Of a stretch of DNA of 64,000 nt, positions 56,028 through 64,000 are shown in pieces (the stretch's first letter is position 1; each line of letters opens with the position of its first letter). Position numbers and translations under genes: made by a program. The notes beneath the pieces are model-generated. The model searched no databases and was not told the DNA's origin. It saw only the letters and a list, made by a program, of their open reading frames with translations. Source of the stretch: Aquitalea magnusonii. Lineage in GTDB: Bacteria > Pseudomonadota > Gammaproteobacteria > Burkholderiales > Chromobacteriaceae. Location: the NCBI RefSeq assembly GCF_002217795.2, contig NZ_AP018823.1, positions 2,294,001-2,358,000 on the forward strand, given 5' to 3'.

Positions 56028-56750
56028 ATGATTATCTGCATCGGTGCCGGTCCCGGCGATATCGGCTACCTGCCACGCCGCTCGGCCGATCTCATTGCCA
56101 ATGCCGACGTCGTCGCCGGCTTCAACGCCGTCATCGACGTGGTGCGCCCGCTGATTCCGGACAGCGCCCAGGTCATCCAGATGGGCTACCGCGACCAGGT
56201 GGCCCAGTTGGACGAAGTGGCCAAGCTGCACCACGCCGGCAAGAACTGCGTGGTGGTATTCATGGGCGACATCCACTTCAGCGGCTTCCAGTATCTGGAA
56301 CGGGTGGAGCGCGCCTGTGGCCACCCGGTGGAAACCATGCCCGGCCTGTCCTCGGCCCAGGTGCTGGCTTCGCGTGCCAAGGTGTGTTTTGACGAAACCA
56401 CCTTCATCACCTTCCACCGCCGTGGCGACCTCACCCCGTTCAAGCGCCATCTGGTGCATGTGCTGCAAGACCAGCGCAATGCCATCGTGATTCCCTGTCC
56501 CTGGGACGAGGCGCGCTCCTTCATGCCCTGGCATATCGCCGCCTACCTGCTGGAAAACGGCATCCCGGCCGACCAGCAGGTGGAAGTGTGGGAAAACCTC
56601 ACCCGTGGCGAAGCCGAATGGCACGGCACGCTGGCCGAGTGCGCCGAACACCGCTGCTCGGACATGAGCATCATGCTGATCCGCACCAAAACGCCGATGG
56701 CCAGCCAGATCGAGCCCAGCCATCTGCCCACGCCGGAGCAGGCGCAATGA
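56028..56750 (+). CDS. cbiE: Cobalt-precorrin-7 C5-methyltransferase
   Basis: This is a 240-residue class III tetrapyrrole methyltransferase. The N-terminal [27 protein letters not shown] is typical of CbiE, and [16 protein letters not shown] corresponds to the SAM-binding GDP loop region. It methylates C5 of the corrin macrocycle. The C15 methylase partner (CbiT) is not seen fused here or elsewhere in the window. The stop overlaps the next gene (ATGA). Confidence 0.8.
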   Translation: MIICIGAGPGDIGYLPRRSADLIANADVVAGFNAVIDVVRPLIPDSAQVIQMGYRDQVAQLDEVAKLHHAGKNCVVVFMGDIHFSGFQYLERVERACGHPVETMPGLSSAQVLASRAKVCFDETTFITFHRRGDLTPFKRHLVHVLQDQRNAIVIPCPWDEARSFMPWHIAAYLLENGIPADQQVEVWENLTRGEAEWHGTLAECAEHRCSDMSIMLIRTKTPMASQIEPSHLPTPEQAQ

Positions 56751-58318
56751 GCACGCAGGACTACAGCATCGTGCTGGCCGGGCATGGCAGCCGCGACCCG
56801 GCCGGTATTGCCGAATTCATGTCGCTGGTTGAGCTCATGCGCCAGCGTGCACCGCAGCGCCGCATCTACCACGGCTTTCTGGAATTCGCCACGCCCACCA
56901 TCGACCAGGCGGTGGCTGCGGCCATTGCCGATGGCGCCAAGACGGTGGTGATGACCCCCGGCGTGCTGCTGGCCGCCACCCATGCCAAGAACGACATGCC
57001 CAGCGAACTGCTGGCGCTGCAACAGGAACACCCGGACACCGCCTTCCACTTTGGCGCGGCGATGAACCTGCACCCGCGCCTGCTGGAGCTGTGCCGCCTG
57101 CGCATCATCGAGGCCGAAGCGCGCTCAACGCGCACCGTGGCACGTGGCGATAGCTGCCTGGTGGTGGTGGGCCGTGGCACTACCGACCCGGACGCCAACT
57201 CGGAAATCGCCAAACTCACCCGCATGCTGGAAGAAGGCATGGGCTTTGGCGCATCCTTTGTCTGCTATTCCGGCACTGCGCGCCCGCTGGTGGCCGATGG
57301 CCTGAAAGCAGCCAGCCTGCTGGGCTTTGAGCGCATCGTGGTGCTGCCTTACTTCCTGTTCGATGGCGTGCTGGTCAAGCGCATTTACGGCGCGGTGGAC
57401 GATCTGGCCGCGCGCTGCCCGGATATCGAAGTGCTGGCCGCGCCTTATCTGGGCGTACACGAACATGTGGCCGAAGTGTTTCTGGAGCGGGCGCAGGAAG
57501 GCGTGGAAGGCCGTGCCAGCATGAACTGCTCGCTGTGCAAATACCGGGTGCAGATCATCGGTTTCGAGCAGCAAGTGGGCACGCCGCAACAAGGCCATCA
57601 CGGCAAGGTGCGCGGCCTGCTGGCCAAGGACAACACCCCGGCCGCCGCGCCCGCTTGGCCGCCCTATGTGCCGCACCCCATCGAGGCGGAAAGCATGCGC
57701 ATCATCCGCGAGGGGCGTGACTGGTCGGCCTTTCCGGCAGAACAGCACACCGCGCTGCACCGGCTGGTGCATACCACCGGCGACTTCAGCAGCGTGGACG
57801 AGCTGTTTTTCTCCCCCGGCGCGGCGGCCATCGGCATGCGCGCCCTGCTGCGCTGCCGCCGCATCGTCACCGATGTCACCATGGTGGAAACCGGCCTCAA
57901 GCGCGCGGTGTTGCAACAGTTGGAAGTGGAAACCTGGTGCGGCGTACACGACCCGGAAACCTATCTGCTGGCCGAGGCCCACGGCCTCACCCGCTCTGCC
58001 GCCGGCATCCGCCGCGCCTGGGAAAAGTTTGGCAATGACGTGATCGTCGCCATTGGCGACGCGCCCACTGCCATCATGGAACTGGTACGGCTGGTGCGCG
58101 AACACGGCTGGCGGCCGCAACTGGTGGTAGGCCTGCCGGTGGGCTTTGTCGGCACCCGCGAATGCAAGGACGCGCTGCGCGGCCTGCTGCAAGTGCCGCG
58201 CATCACCAATAGCGGCACCCGTGGCGGCTCGCCGTGGGCGGCCACCATCGTCAATGCGCTGATGATTGACGCCATCGGCCATGTTTACCAGCAGCAACAG
58301 GCAGCGCAAGAGGCATGA
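56747..58318 (+). CDS. CbiX-CbiC fusion: sirohydrochlorin cobaltochelatase / cobalt-precorrin-8 methylmutase
   Basis: This is a 523-residue two-enzyme fusion. Residues 1-300 are a long-type CbiX with two chelatase halves ([12 protein letters not shown]; second half [12 protein letters not shown]) and the MXCXXC motif MNCSLC at 259-264, known from CbiX proteins with an Fe-S site. Residues from about 310 are CbiC/CobH ([19 protein letters not shown] with the catalytic His342, then [13 protein letters not shown]). CbiX inserts cobalt early into sirohydrochlorin; CbiC moves the C11 methyl. It starts with ATGA overlap on cbiE. Confidence 0.93.
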   Translation: MSTQDYSIVLAGHGSRDPAGIAEFMSLVELMRQRAPQRRIYHGFLEFATPTIDQAVAAAIADGAKTVVMTPGVLLAATHAKNDMPSELLALQQEHPDTAFHFGAAMNLHPRLLELCRLRIIEAEARSTRTVARGDSCLVVVGRGTTDPDANSEIAKLTRMLEEGMGFGASFVCYSGTARPLVADGLKAASLLGFERIVVLPYFLFDGVLVKRIYGAVDDLAARCPDIEVLAAPYLGVHEHVAEVFLERAQEGVEGRASMNCSLCKYRVQIIGFEQQVGTPQQGHHGKVRGLLAKDNTPAAAPAWPPYVPHPIEAESMRIIREGRDWSAFPAEQHTALHRLVHTTGDFSSVDELFFSPGAAAIGMRALLRCRRIVTDVTMVETGLKRAVLQQLEVETWCGVHDPETYLLAEAHGLTRSAAGIRRAWEKFGNDVIVAIGDAPTAIMELVRLVREHGWRPQLVVGLPVGFVGTRECKDALRGLLQVPRITNSGTRGGSPWAATIVNALMIDAIGHVYQQQQAAQEA

Positions 58319-59469
58319 CCCACGAACGGCGCGTCCCCTACGACCTGACGGTGCCGGCCCCCAACGGCCTGCGCCGTGGTCGCACCACCGGCAGCTGTGC
58401 CACCGCCGCGGTAAAAGCCGCGCTGGCCTGCCTGCTGGACGGGGTGCGCGCCAGCGAAGTGGACATCAGCCTGCCCGACCCGGACTACTACCTCACCGTG
58501 CCGATACAGGCAGTGGACCTGCTGGATGAACTCACCGCGCGCGCCGAAGTACTGAAAGACGGTGGCGACGACCCGGACAACACCCACGGCGCCACCATCT
58601 TTGCCGAGGTAAGGTGCAATGGCAGCGGCCAGCTGCGTTTTATCGCTGCCGAAGGCGTGGGCACCGTCACCCTGCCCGGCCTGCGCATTCCTCCGGGCGA
58701 ACCGGCCATCAACCCGGTACCGCGCCAGATGATGCAGTGGGCGGTAGCCGAGGTGCTGGCTGGCCGTGCCGACCCCGGTTTTGACCTGGCCATCGGCTGT
58801 GTGGAAGGCGGGCGCATTGCCAAGCGCACCTTCAACCCCATGCTGGGCATCGTCGGCGGCATTTCCATCCTGGGCACCAGCGGCATTGTCGAGCCGATGT
58901 CGCTGGCAGCGTGGATGGCCTCCATCGAGGTGTATATCCGCGTGGCGCTGGGCGATCTGCCTGCCGCCATCGCCTTCACCCCCGGCAAGATAGGCCGTGG
59001 CTACGCCGCCGACGTGCTGGGCCTGCCGAAAAAACAGGTGGTGCAGATTGCCAACTTTGTCGGCAGCTCGCTGGAGCAGGCCGAAGCCATCCTGCAGGAA
59101 CAAGGCCGCGTGCTGGACACGCTGTGGGTGCTGGGCCACCCCGGCAAGCTGGCCAAGCTGCTGGACCCCACGGTATGGGACACCCACTCCGGCAAAAGCG
59201 GCATGGCCATGGGCGATGTGGCGCAACTGGCGCAAGAACTGGGCCTGAGCGCGGCGCTGGTACAGGCCATCCGCCAGGCCAATACGGTGGAAAACATCGT
59301 GCAGATATTGCAAGGCCATCCGCAGGCGCAAGCCTTCTGGATGGAGATAGAACAGCGGGTATCCACCCGCATGCACAGCCGACTGCCCAGCGCCCGCCGC
59401 GTGGCAGTGCGGCTGTTCAGCATGGACGGCACGCCGCTGGGCGCAGCCGCCGGAGACACACATGAGTGA
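58315..59469 (+). CDS. cbiD: Cobalt-precorrin-5B C1-methyltransferase
   Basis: This is a 384-residue protein with the CbiD N-terminal signature [20 protein letters not shown] and [15 protein letters not shown]. CbiD is specific to the anaerobic, early-cobalt pathway. The ATG at 58315 overlaps the preceding stop. Its stop overlaps cbiL by 8 bases. Confidence 0.95.
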   Translation: MTHERRVPYDLTVPAPNGLRRGRTTGSCATAAVKAALACLLDGVRASEVDISLPDPDYYLTVPIQAVDLLDELTARAEVLKDGGDDPDNTHGATIFAEVRCNGSGQLRFIAAEGVGTVTLPGLRIPPGEPAINPVPRQMMQWAVAEVLAGRADPGFDLAIGCVEGGRIAKRTFNPMLGIVGGISILGTSGIVEPMSLAAWMASIEVYIRVALGDLPAAIAFTPGKIGRGYAADVLGLPKKQVVQIANFVGSSLEQAEAILQEQGRVLDTLWVLGHPGKLAKLLDPTVWDTHSGKSGMAMGDVAQLAQELGLSAALVQAIRQANTVENIVQILQGHPQAQAFWMEIEQRVSTRMHSRLPSARRVAVRLFSMDGTPLGAAAGDTHE

Positions 59470-60193
59470 ACTGGGACATTTCATTGGCGTGGGCGTAGGC
59501 CCGGGCCAGGCCGGGCTGATACCGGTGGCTGCGCTGCAGGCACTGCAGCAGGCCGACATCATCTACCTGCCGCGTGCGCGTGGCAGCGAGCAATCGGTGG
59601 CACAGCAATGTCTGGCCGGCCTGCCTGTCGACGCCAGCAAATTCCGTGACGTGGAATTCATCATGGACCCGGACCGCAGCCTGCTGGCCGACCACTACGC
59701 CGCGCTGGCCGCCAGCGTGGCCGCCGAGCTGGAGCAAGGCCACAAGGTGGCCTATCTCACCATCGGCGACAGCATGACCTACTCCACCTACGGTTACTTA
59801 CTGGCCGCGCTGCGCGAACGGCTGCCCGGCCTTGCCCACACCACTTTTCCCGGTGTCACCAGCTTTGCCGCCACCGCCTCGGCGCTGTCCTGGCCGCTGG
59901 GCGAAGGCAAGGAACGCATGCTGATCCTGCCCTGCCCGGACGACATGGCCGCACTGGAAGCGGACATCGCCAGCCACGACATCGTGGTGCTGATGAAAAT
60001 CGGCCAGCGTCTGCCGGATGTACTGGCCCTGCTGTCGCGGCTGGGTATTGCCCAGCATTGTGCCTTTGCCCGCCGCATCGGCCTGAGCGATGAAATCCTG
60101 TGTCCGGATGTCAGCCAGCTGGACGCCTCGGCCAGCGGTTACCTTGCCACCATGCTGATCCGCCGTCAGGCGAGAGAGAAACGTCATTCATGA
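59462..60193 (+). CDS. cbiL: Precorrin-2 C20-methyltransferase
   Basis: This is a 243-residue class III tetrapyrrole methylase: FIGVGVGPGQAGLIPVAALQAL and KVAYLTIGDSMTYSTYGYLL. It methylates C20 of (cobalt-)precorrin-2. The start lies 8 bases inside cbiD; the stop overlaps cbiF (ATGA). Confidence 0.9.
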   Translation: MSELGHFIGVGVGPGQAGLIPVAALQALQQADIIYLPRARGSEQSVAQQCLAGLPVDASKFRDVEFIMDPDRSLLADHYAALAASVAAELEQGHKVAYLTIGDSMTYSTYGYLLAALRERLPGLAHTTFPGVTSFAATASALSWPLGEGKERMLILPCPDDMAALEADIASHDIVVLMKIGQRLPDVLALLSRLGIAQHCAFARRIGLSDEILCPDVSQLDASASGYLATMLIRRQAREKRHS

Positions 60194-61029
60194 AAGTCTA
60201 TTTCATTGGTGCCGGCCCCGGTGCCGCCGACCTGATCACCCTGCGCGGCGCACGCCTGTTGGGTAGCTGCGGCATGGTGCTGTACGCCGGTTCGCTGGTG
60301 CCCACCGACATGCTGCAGCATTGCAGTGAAGGTGCCGAAATCCTCGATACCGCCGAACTGTCGCTGGACCAGCAGGAAGACTGCTACCGCCGCGCCCAGG
60401 CCGCCAATATCGACGTGGCGCGGCTGCACTCCGGCGACCCGGCCATCTACGGTGCCACCGCCGAGCAAATGCGCCGGCTGGAAGCGCTGGGTATTGAATA
60501 CGAAATCGTCCCCGGCGTGTCCTCGTTTACCGCCGCTGCGGCAGCACTGGGCAGCGAACTGACCCGCCCGGCCATCTCGCAATCCATCATCCTCACCCGC
60601 GTCTCCGGCCGCGCCAGCGCGGTGCCGGAGCTGGAATCCATCGCCCGCTTTGCCGAACACCAGGCCACCATGTGCATCTTCCTGTCCGGCCAGCGGCTGA
60701 AATACACCGTGGCCGACCTGCTGCTGCACTACCCGCCGGACACCCCGGTGGCACTGGTGCGCCGCGCCAGCTGGCCGGACCAGTCCATCCACCGCAGCAC
60801 GCTGGGCAAGTTGCTGGAAGAGGTCAAACAGAAAGACTGGCTGCTCACCACCCTGCTGCTGGTGGGCGCGGCGTTGTCACGCGAAGGCGGGGTGGAATCC
60901 AGCCTGTACGCTGCTGGTTTCACGCATATTTTCCGTGATGGCACCGACCGCAAAACCCCGCGCCCCAGCAAGCGCAAGCCGGAACTGGCAGCACAATCGG
61001 AACAGGACCCGGAGCAGCAAGCCTCGTGA
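60190..61029 (+). CDS. cbiF: Precorrin-4 C11-methyltransferase
   Basis: This is a 279-residue class III tetrapyrrole methylase: MKVYFIGAGPGAADLITLRGARLL, DVARLHSGDPAIYGATAEQM and EIVPGVSSFTAAAAALG. It methylates C11. The charged C-terminal tail (SKRKPELAAQSEQDPEQQAS) is an extension. The ATG at 60190 overlaps the cbiL stop; the cbiF stop overlaps cbiG (GTGA). Confidence 0.94.
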   Translation: MKVYFIGAGPGAADLITLRGARLLGSCGMVLYAGSLVPTDMLQHCSEGAEILDTAELSLDQQEDCYRRAQAANIDVARLHSGDPAIYGATAEQMRRLEALGIEYEIVPGVSSFTAAAAALGSELTRPAISQSIILTRVSGRASAVPELESIARFAEHQATMCIFLSGQRLKYTVADLLLHYPPDTPVALVRRASWPDQSIHRSTLGKLLEEVKQKDWLLTTLLLVGAALSREGGVESSLYAAGFTHIFRDGTDRKTPRPSKRKPELAAQSEQDPEQQAS

Positions 61030-61790
61030 GCCACACCGCCATCTGGACCGTGCGCGAATCTGCCCTGCCGCTGGCGCGGCAACTGGCCCGCGCGCTGGAC
61101 GCCACCCTCTACCAGCCCTGGCAACAGCCGGATGACAACGCGCGCCAGCAATTTGCCGCCGTCTTCCACCAGCACCGCCAATGGGTGTTGCTGATGGCCA
61201 GCGGCATTGCCGTGCGCTATCTGGATGGCCTGCCACAAAGCAAACTCACCGACCCGGCGGTGGTGGTGCTGGACGAAGCCGCGCGCTTTGCCATCCCGCT
61301 GCTGTCCGGCCACGAAGGCGGTGCCAATGCGCTGGCCTACCACGTCGCCCGCCTGACCGGTGCCACCCCGGCCATTACCACAGCGACAGAAGCGCTGAAG
61401 CCGCTGACGCTGGGCATAGGCTGCCGCCGTGGCAAAAGTGCGGAGGCCATCGAACAGGCCGTGTTGCAAGCGCTGGCCGGGCGCAGCCTCAGTGACGTGC
61501 GCGAGGTGGCCACCATCGACCTGAAGGCCGATGAAAGCGGCCTGCTGGAATTCTGCGCCCGTCACGCGCTGCCCTTGCGCGTCATTGCCCGCAGCGACGT
61601 GGCCGCCCGCGGCTGGACCGGCCAGCCTTCCACCTGGGTACAGCAGAATGTGGGCGTGGACGGGGTGTGCGAACCCTGCGCGCTGATTGCCAGCCCGCGC
61701 GGGCGGCTGCTGGTACCAAAGATGGCGCGAGAGGGGGTGACGGTGGCGGTGGTGGAGGATGGGTTTGATGATTTTGGCGCAGGTGAATAA
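61026..61790 (+). CDS. cbiG: Cobalt-precorrin-5A hydrolase, short form
   Basis: This is a 254-residue protein, shorter than Salmonella CbiG (about 350). It keeps an N-terminal domain (VLLMASGIAVRYLDGL, VVVLDEAARFAIPLLSGHEGGANALA) and a C-terminal domain (LTLGIGCRRGKSAEAIEQAV) and lacks the middle domain. It opens the delta-lactone ring in the early-cobalt pathway. The GTG at 61026 overlaps the cbiF stop. A 1.4 kb non-coding repeat region follows. Confidence 0.9.
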   Translation: MSHTAIWTVRESALPLARQLARALDATLYQPWQQPDDNARQQFAAVFHQHRQWVLLMASGIAVRYLDGLPQSKLTDPAVVVLDEAARFAIPLLSGHEGGANALAYHVARLTGATPAITTATEALKPLTLGIGCRRGKSAEAIEQAVLQALAGRSLSDVREVATIDLKADESGLLEFCARHALPLRVIARSDVAARGWTGQPSTWVQQNVGVDGVCEPCALIASPRGRLLVPKMAREGVTVAVVEDGFDDFGAGE

Positions 61791-61905
61791 CGTCGCCAAA
61801 CGCGGGTGGCAGGCCAAAGCAGGGTTGGCGAACCGGAACTGGAACCGGCAGACCGCATAGGTCTCCCCACCTGGCCCGCCATAAACCATACGGACACAAG
61901 CTAAA

Positions 61906-61926
61906 GAAGCCGCGCAGTGCGGCTTC
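61906..61926. terminator. Hairpin behind cbiG
   Basis: GAAGCCGC-GCAGT-GCGGCTTC, an 8-base perfect stem 115 bases past the cbiG stop. No T run follows, so it is at best a weak or rho-assisted terminator. Confidence 0.45.
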
Positions 61927-62064
61927 TCATGCCAGTTACAAGACAGGTCGCCAAACCTGATTGCGCTTGTAAACGCAACGGGATAAGGCTAATCAGCGTT
62001 GTTGGCAGCGGCCAGGTTAGAGGGGCGTGGAAACACTGGCAAGAGGTGCAGGTAAGGGGTTTGT

Positions 62065-62340
62065 ATCCGCTCACGCGGATGATGTTTTGCATTGCCGCTT
62101 CCGCGCGGCGGACGGGAAAGAGGGCTTGCCTGGCCAAGCCCTCCTTCACCTCCAAGGCCACCCCACAAGCATGGCCTGCGGCTGCCCGACAGGTCCCGTC
62201 CGGTGCGAGGCGCGCCTGAACTCGCGATTTGCCAACGTCAAATCGCTCAGACATTGCAGGCGCTTAAGACCTCGCCCCGGCCACCCGTCGGCATGCTTGA
62301 TGGGGCCCATGGGCGCGTTGGTACGGTGGTTGATTTTTGA
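62065..62340 (+). repeat. Structured intergenic repeat, copy A
   Basis: Copy A begins with the hairpin ATCCGC-tca(c)-GCGGAT and shares long identical stretches with copy B (for example 62101-62160: the GGAAAGAGGGCTTGCC..CCTCCTTCACC region). It contains a hairpin AGGGCTTG-CCAAGCCCT, the covarying hairpin GCGATTTG-CCAACGT-CAAATCGC (62224-62246) and ends near TCGGCATGCTTGATGGGGCCC. It lies in the same orientation as copy B. Confidence 0.85.
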
Positions 62341-62502
62341 AAGACAAACAGCATCGTTGGTGACCCAGTCTCCAGACGAGGCCAAGACAGCAGTAAAAAT
62401 TAGGATGTGCCGGGTGTCGTCGCAGTCGTTGGTTCGTTAAAACGACAAATTCGACGCAGCCCCAGTCCCGTCAGCGCGAGCCGACACAGGCGTGCTGCCC
62501 AA

Positions 62503-62563
62503 GGTTTTAAGCGGCTGCATGTTTGAGCACCGTGACGGTAGCACGGTGCGAGTTCAGCCGCGC
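62503..62563 (-). repeat. Structured intergenic repeat, partial inverted copy C
   Basis: Read on the minus strand, this segment carries CGGCTGAACTC, then the hairpin GCACCGTG-CTACCGT-CACGGTGC (62527-62549), then TCAAACATGCAGCCGCTTAAAACC, matching the same block in copies A and B. The stem sequence differs from both, yet it pairs perfectly. Confidence 0.7.
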
Positions 62564-62619
62564 CCTGGGCGGTGCGGCTGGGGCGGGGTTTCGCGGCGCT
62601 GCGGGTCGCCTTTTCTTTG

Positions 62620-62654
62620 GGTACTTTCTTTTGGCGAAGCAAAAGTAAAGTACC
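62620..62654. repeat. Near-perfect palindrome with GGTACTTTCTTTTG arms
   Basis: GGTACTTTCTTTTG and CAAAAGTAAAGTACC flank a GCGAAG loop; one inserted T breaks perfect pairing. It lies between the direct repeats. This palindrome type recurs in intergenic regions of proteobacteria, from general knowledge. Confidence 0.6.
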
Positions 62655-62723
62655 TCGACGGCGGGGCGAGACCCGCGAAGTTGATTTTGCTGTTGGTTTT
62701 TCGTTGGAAGGTGCGAGTTAGAA

Positions 62724-63003
62724 ATCCGCTACGCGGATGATGATTTGCATGCCGCTTCCGCGCGGCGGACGGGAAAGAGGGCTTGCCTGGCCAAGCCCTC
62801 CTTCACCTCCAAGGCCACCCCGGCAAGCATGGCCTGCGGCTGCCCTCCGGGGCCTGCCCCTGCTGCGGCACGGCTGGAACTCGCGATTGGCTAACGTCCA
62901 ATCGCTCAAACAGCCAGCCGCTTAAAACCGCAGCAGCGCCACCCGTCGGCATGCTTGATGGGGCCCGGTGGCTGCGTTGGTAAGGTGCTTGTTTGGTAAG
63001 AAC
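62724..63003 (+). repeat. Structured intergenic repeat, copy B
   Basis: Copy B begins with the hairpin ATCCGC-tac-GCGGAT. It repeats copy A through the GGGCTTGCCTGGCCAAGCCC hairpin, and contains the covarying hairpin GCGATTGG-CTAACGT-CCAATCGC (62883-62905) and the closing TCGGCATGCTTGATGGGGCCC. It diverges from copy A mainly around the loops and the GC-rich central part. Confidence 0.85.
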
Positions 63004-63185
63004 ACTGGTTGAAGCTGCCAGAGCCCAGACCAGCCGCAAACCGCGCAGTTAAACGTATCAGCGCAGGACCACGGTCCAGCACCGCTACGTAACAAATACA
63101 GGATTTACATCCGCAATGCGCACCACGCATTGCCCAGACAAACTTTTGGCAGGCCCCGCCTGCACGCAGCAGAAAGCACAAAACA

Positions 63186-64000
63186 ATGACCGGAAAACTC
63201 TATCTAGTCTCCGTCGGCCCCGGCAGCCGCGAACTGATTCCGCCCATGGTGGAACAGGCGCTGGCCGCCAGCGACGTCATCGTCGCCTACGACCTCTACC
63301 TCACCTGGATCCAGCCGTGGATTACCGGCAAGGACATCCGCACCCTGCCACTCACCCAGGAACGCGACCGCGCCCAGCTGGCGCTGGAAGAAGCCCGTGC
63401 CGGCAAGACGGTGGCGCTGATTTCCAGCGGCGACATCGGCATTTATGCGATGGCCACGCTGGCCTACGAGGACATGCGCGAGGACGACAGCTTCGATGTG
63501 CAGCTGATTCCTGGCATCACCTCGGCCAATGCCTGTGCCTCGCTGCTGGGCGCGCCGCTATCGCACGACTTTGCCACCCTCAGCCTGTCAGACCTGCTGT
63601 GCCCGTGGGAGTGGATTGAAAGCCGCGCCCGCCATATTGCAGAGGCGGATCTGGCCGTGGTGTTTTACAACGTGCAAAGCAAGCAGCGGCAGGAAGGCGT
63701 GTACCGCATTCTGGACATCATGCTGGAACACAAGCGGCCGGAAACCCTGTGCGGCATCGTTCACAATGCCTACCGCGAAGGCCAGACCGTGGAAATCGTC
63801 ACCCTGGCCGAGCTGCGCACCCGCCAGTTCAACATGCTCACCTCGCTGGTGATCGGCAACCGCTTCACCCGCCGCAAGCGTAACTGGATGTTCACCCCGC
63901 GCGGCTATTTCAACTGGCAGAACACCGCCGACACCATTACCGCCGACAGCCTGCCCGGCGCTGCCGCCTGGGTGTTTGCCGGCACCAGCGACGGCAATGC
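63186..64000 (+). CDS. cbiH: Precorrin-3B C17-methyltransferase, probably fused to precorrin-6A reductase (partial)
   Basis: The frame is open to the window edge, with 271 residues visible. Residues 1 to about 250 are CbiH/CobJ: LYLVSVGPGSRELIPPMVEQAL, ISSGDIGIYAMATLAYEDM, LIPGITSANACASLLGAPLSHDFA and SDLLCPWEWIESRA. A short linker then leads to AAWVFAGTSDGNA, which resembles the N-terminal NAD(P)-binding start of CobK/CbiJ (GTSDG). A fusion is therefore likely but cannot be confirmed without sequence beyond the window. The ATG at 63186 follows the repeat interval. Confidence 0.88.
   Translation, partial: MTGKLYLVSVGPGSRELIPPMVEQALAASDVIVAYDLYLTWIQPWITGKDIRTLPLTQERDRAQLALEEARAGKTVALISSGDIGIYAMATLAYEDMREDDSFDVQLIPGITSANACASLLGAPLSHDFATLSLSDLLCPWEWIESRARHIAEADLAVVFYNVQSKQRQEGVYRILDIMLEHKRPETLCGIVHNAYREGQTVEIVTLAELRTRQFNMLTSLVIGNRFTRRKRNWMFTPRGYFNWQNTADTITADSLPGAAAWVFAGTSDGN

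Larger units (their letters stand above)
61791..63185. other. 1.4 kb repeat-rich non-coding interval between cbiG and cbiH
   Basis: I see no convincing gene in these 1395 bases. The interval holds a hairpin at 61906-61926, two direct copies of a roughly 275-base structured element, a partial inverted copy between them, and a palindromic element at 62620-62654, each listed separately. Short reading frames in the interval are not credible as genes. The interval interrupts an otherwise overlapping run of cbi genes. Confidence 0.75.

Noticed and set aside
62092..62340. Short frames in the repeat interval as genes
   Set aside because: The frames differ between the direct copies and lie within hairpins; conservation is of structure, not of protein.

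Overview
The window is high-GC, densely coded bacterial chromosome. Several features suggest a betaproteobacterium, most plausibly of the order Neisseriales (Chromobacteriaceae-like): a CcoG cytochrome oxidase assembly protein, an EfeUOB iron uptake operon, an IF-1 paralogue with a basic tail, many chemotaxis/PAS proteins, and a cobalamin cluster that mixes CbiX, CbiD and CbiG with CobN. The taxonomic assignment is inference; there is no rRNA or tRNA gene in the window to confirm it.

Layout. 1-10 kb is metal uptake and copper/heme-oxidase biology. It starts with the tail of a chemoreceptor, then an efeU-efeO-cupredoxin-efeB operon on the minus strand. A Fur-type operator separates that operon from a divergent iron/siderophore-type ABC transporter (binding protein, permease, ATPase), which is followed by copC-copD and a convergent ccoG. 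10.5-17 kb holds a periplasmic solute-binding protein, a PfpI-like protein, a small unknown and a two-gene signalling operon (CheB-CheR-PAS fusion followed by PAS-GGDEF-EAL). 17-26 kb looks like a stress and central-metabolism island: two Crp/Fnr regulators without an Fe-S cysteine set, a phasin-like protein, two paralogous triple-BON proteins, a small hydrophilic protein, class II fumarase and aconitase A. 26-27 kb pairs a cold-shock protein with a convergent infA paralogue and a 59-residue TTG-started gene that is easily missed. 27-34 kb carries a methyltransferase, a LysR/MFS pair, umuDC (the UmuD has lost both catalytic residues), a quinone reductase with a Crp-like regulator, and a small unknown. 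34.8-38.3 kb holds a soluble PAS-PAS chemoreceptor and an arsR-arsC-acr3 operon with a perfect operator. 38.4-41 kb is an FMO/RidA/DUF1028 group. 41.5-44.7 kb is a periplasmic sulfite-oxidase-fold protein without the cofactor cysteine, followed by a hybrid histidine kinase.

44.7 kb to the end is the cobalamin locus. cobQ faces cbiB-cobD divergently. A class I cobalamin riboswitch then leads a long operon: Ni/Co permease, thin [2Fe-2S] ferredoxin, cobN, chlID-type chelatase ATPase, cbiE, cbiX-cbiC fusion, cbiD, cbiL, cbiF, cbiG. Most of these are coupled by ATGA, GTGA or 8-base overlaps. The run is broken by a 1.4 kb non-coding stretch of structured repeats before cbiH, which appears fused to a CobK/CbiJ reductase at the window edge. 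The locus combines early cobalt insertion (CbiX, CbiD, CbiG) with a full-length CobN that carries a roughly 113-residue histidine-rich insertion.

The most unusual items are the covarying hairpin repeats between cbiG and cbiH, the His-rich CobN, the dead UmuD, the unannotated small gene behind infA, and the cofactor-less sulfite-oxidase-fold protein next to its kinase.
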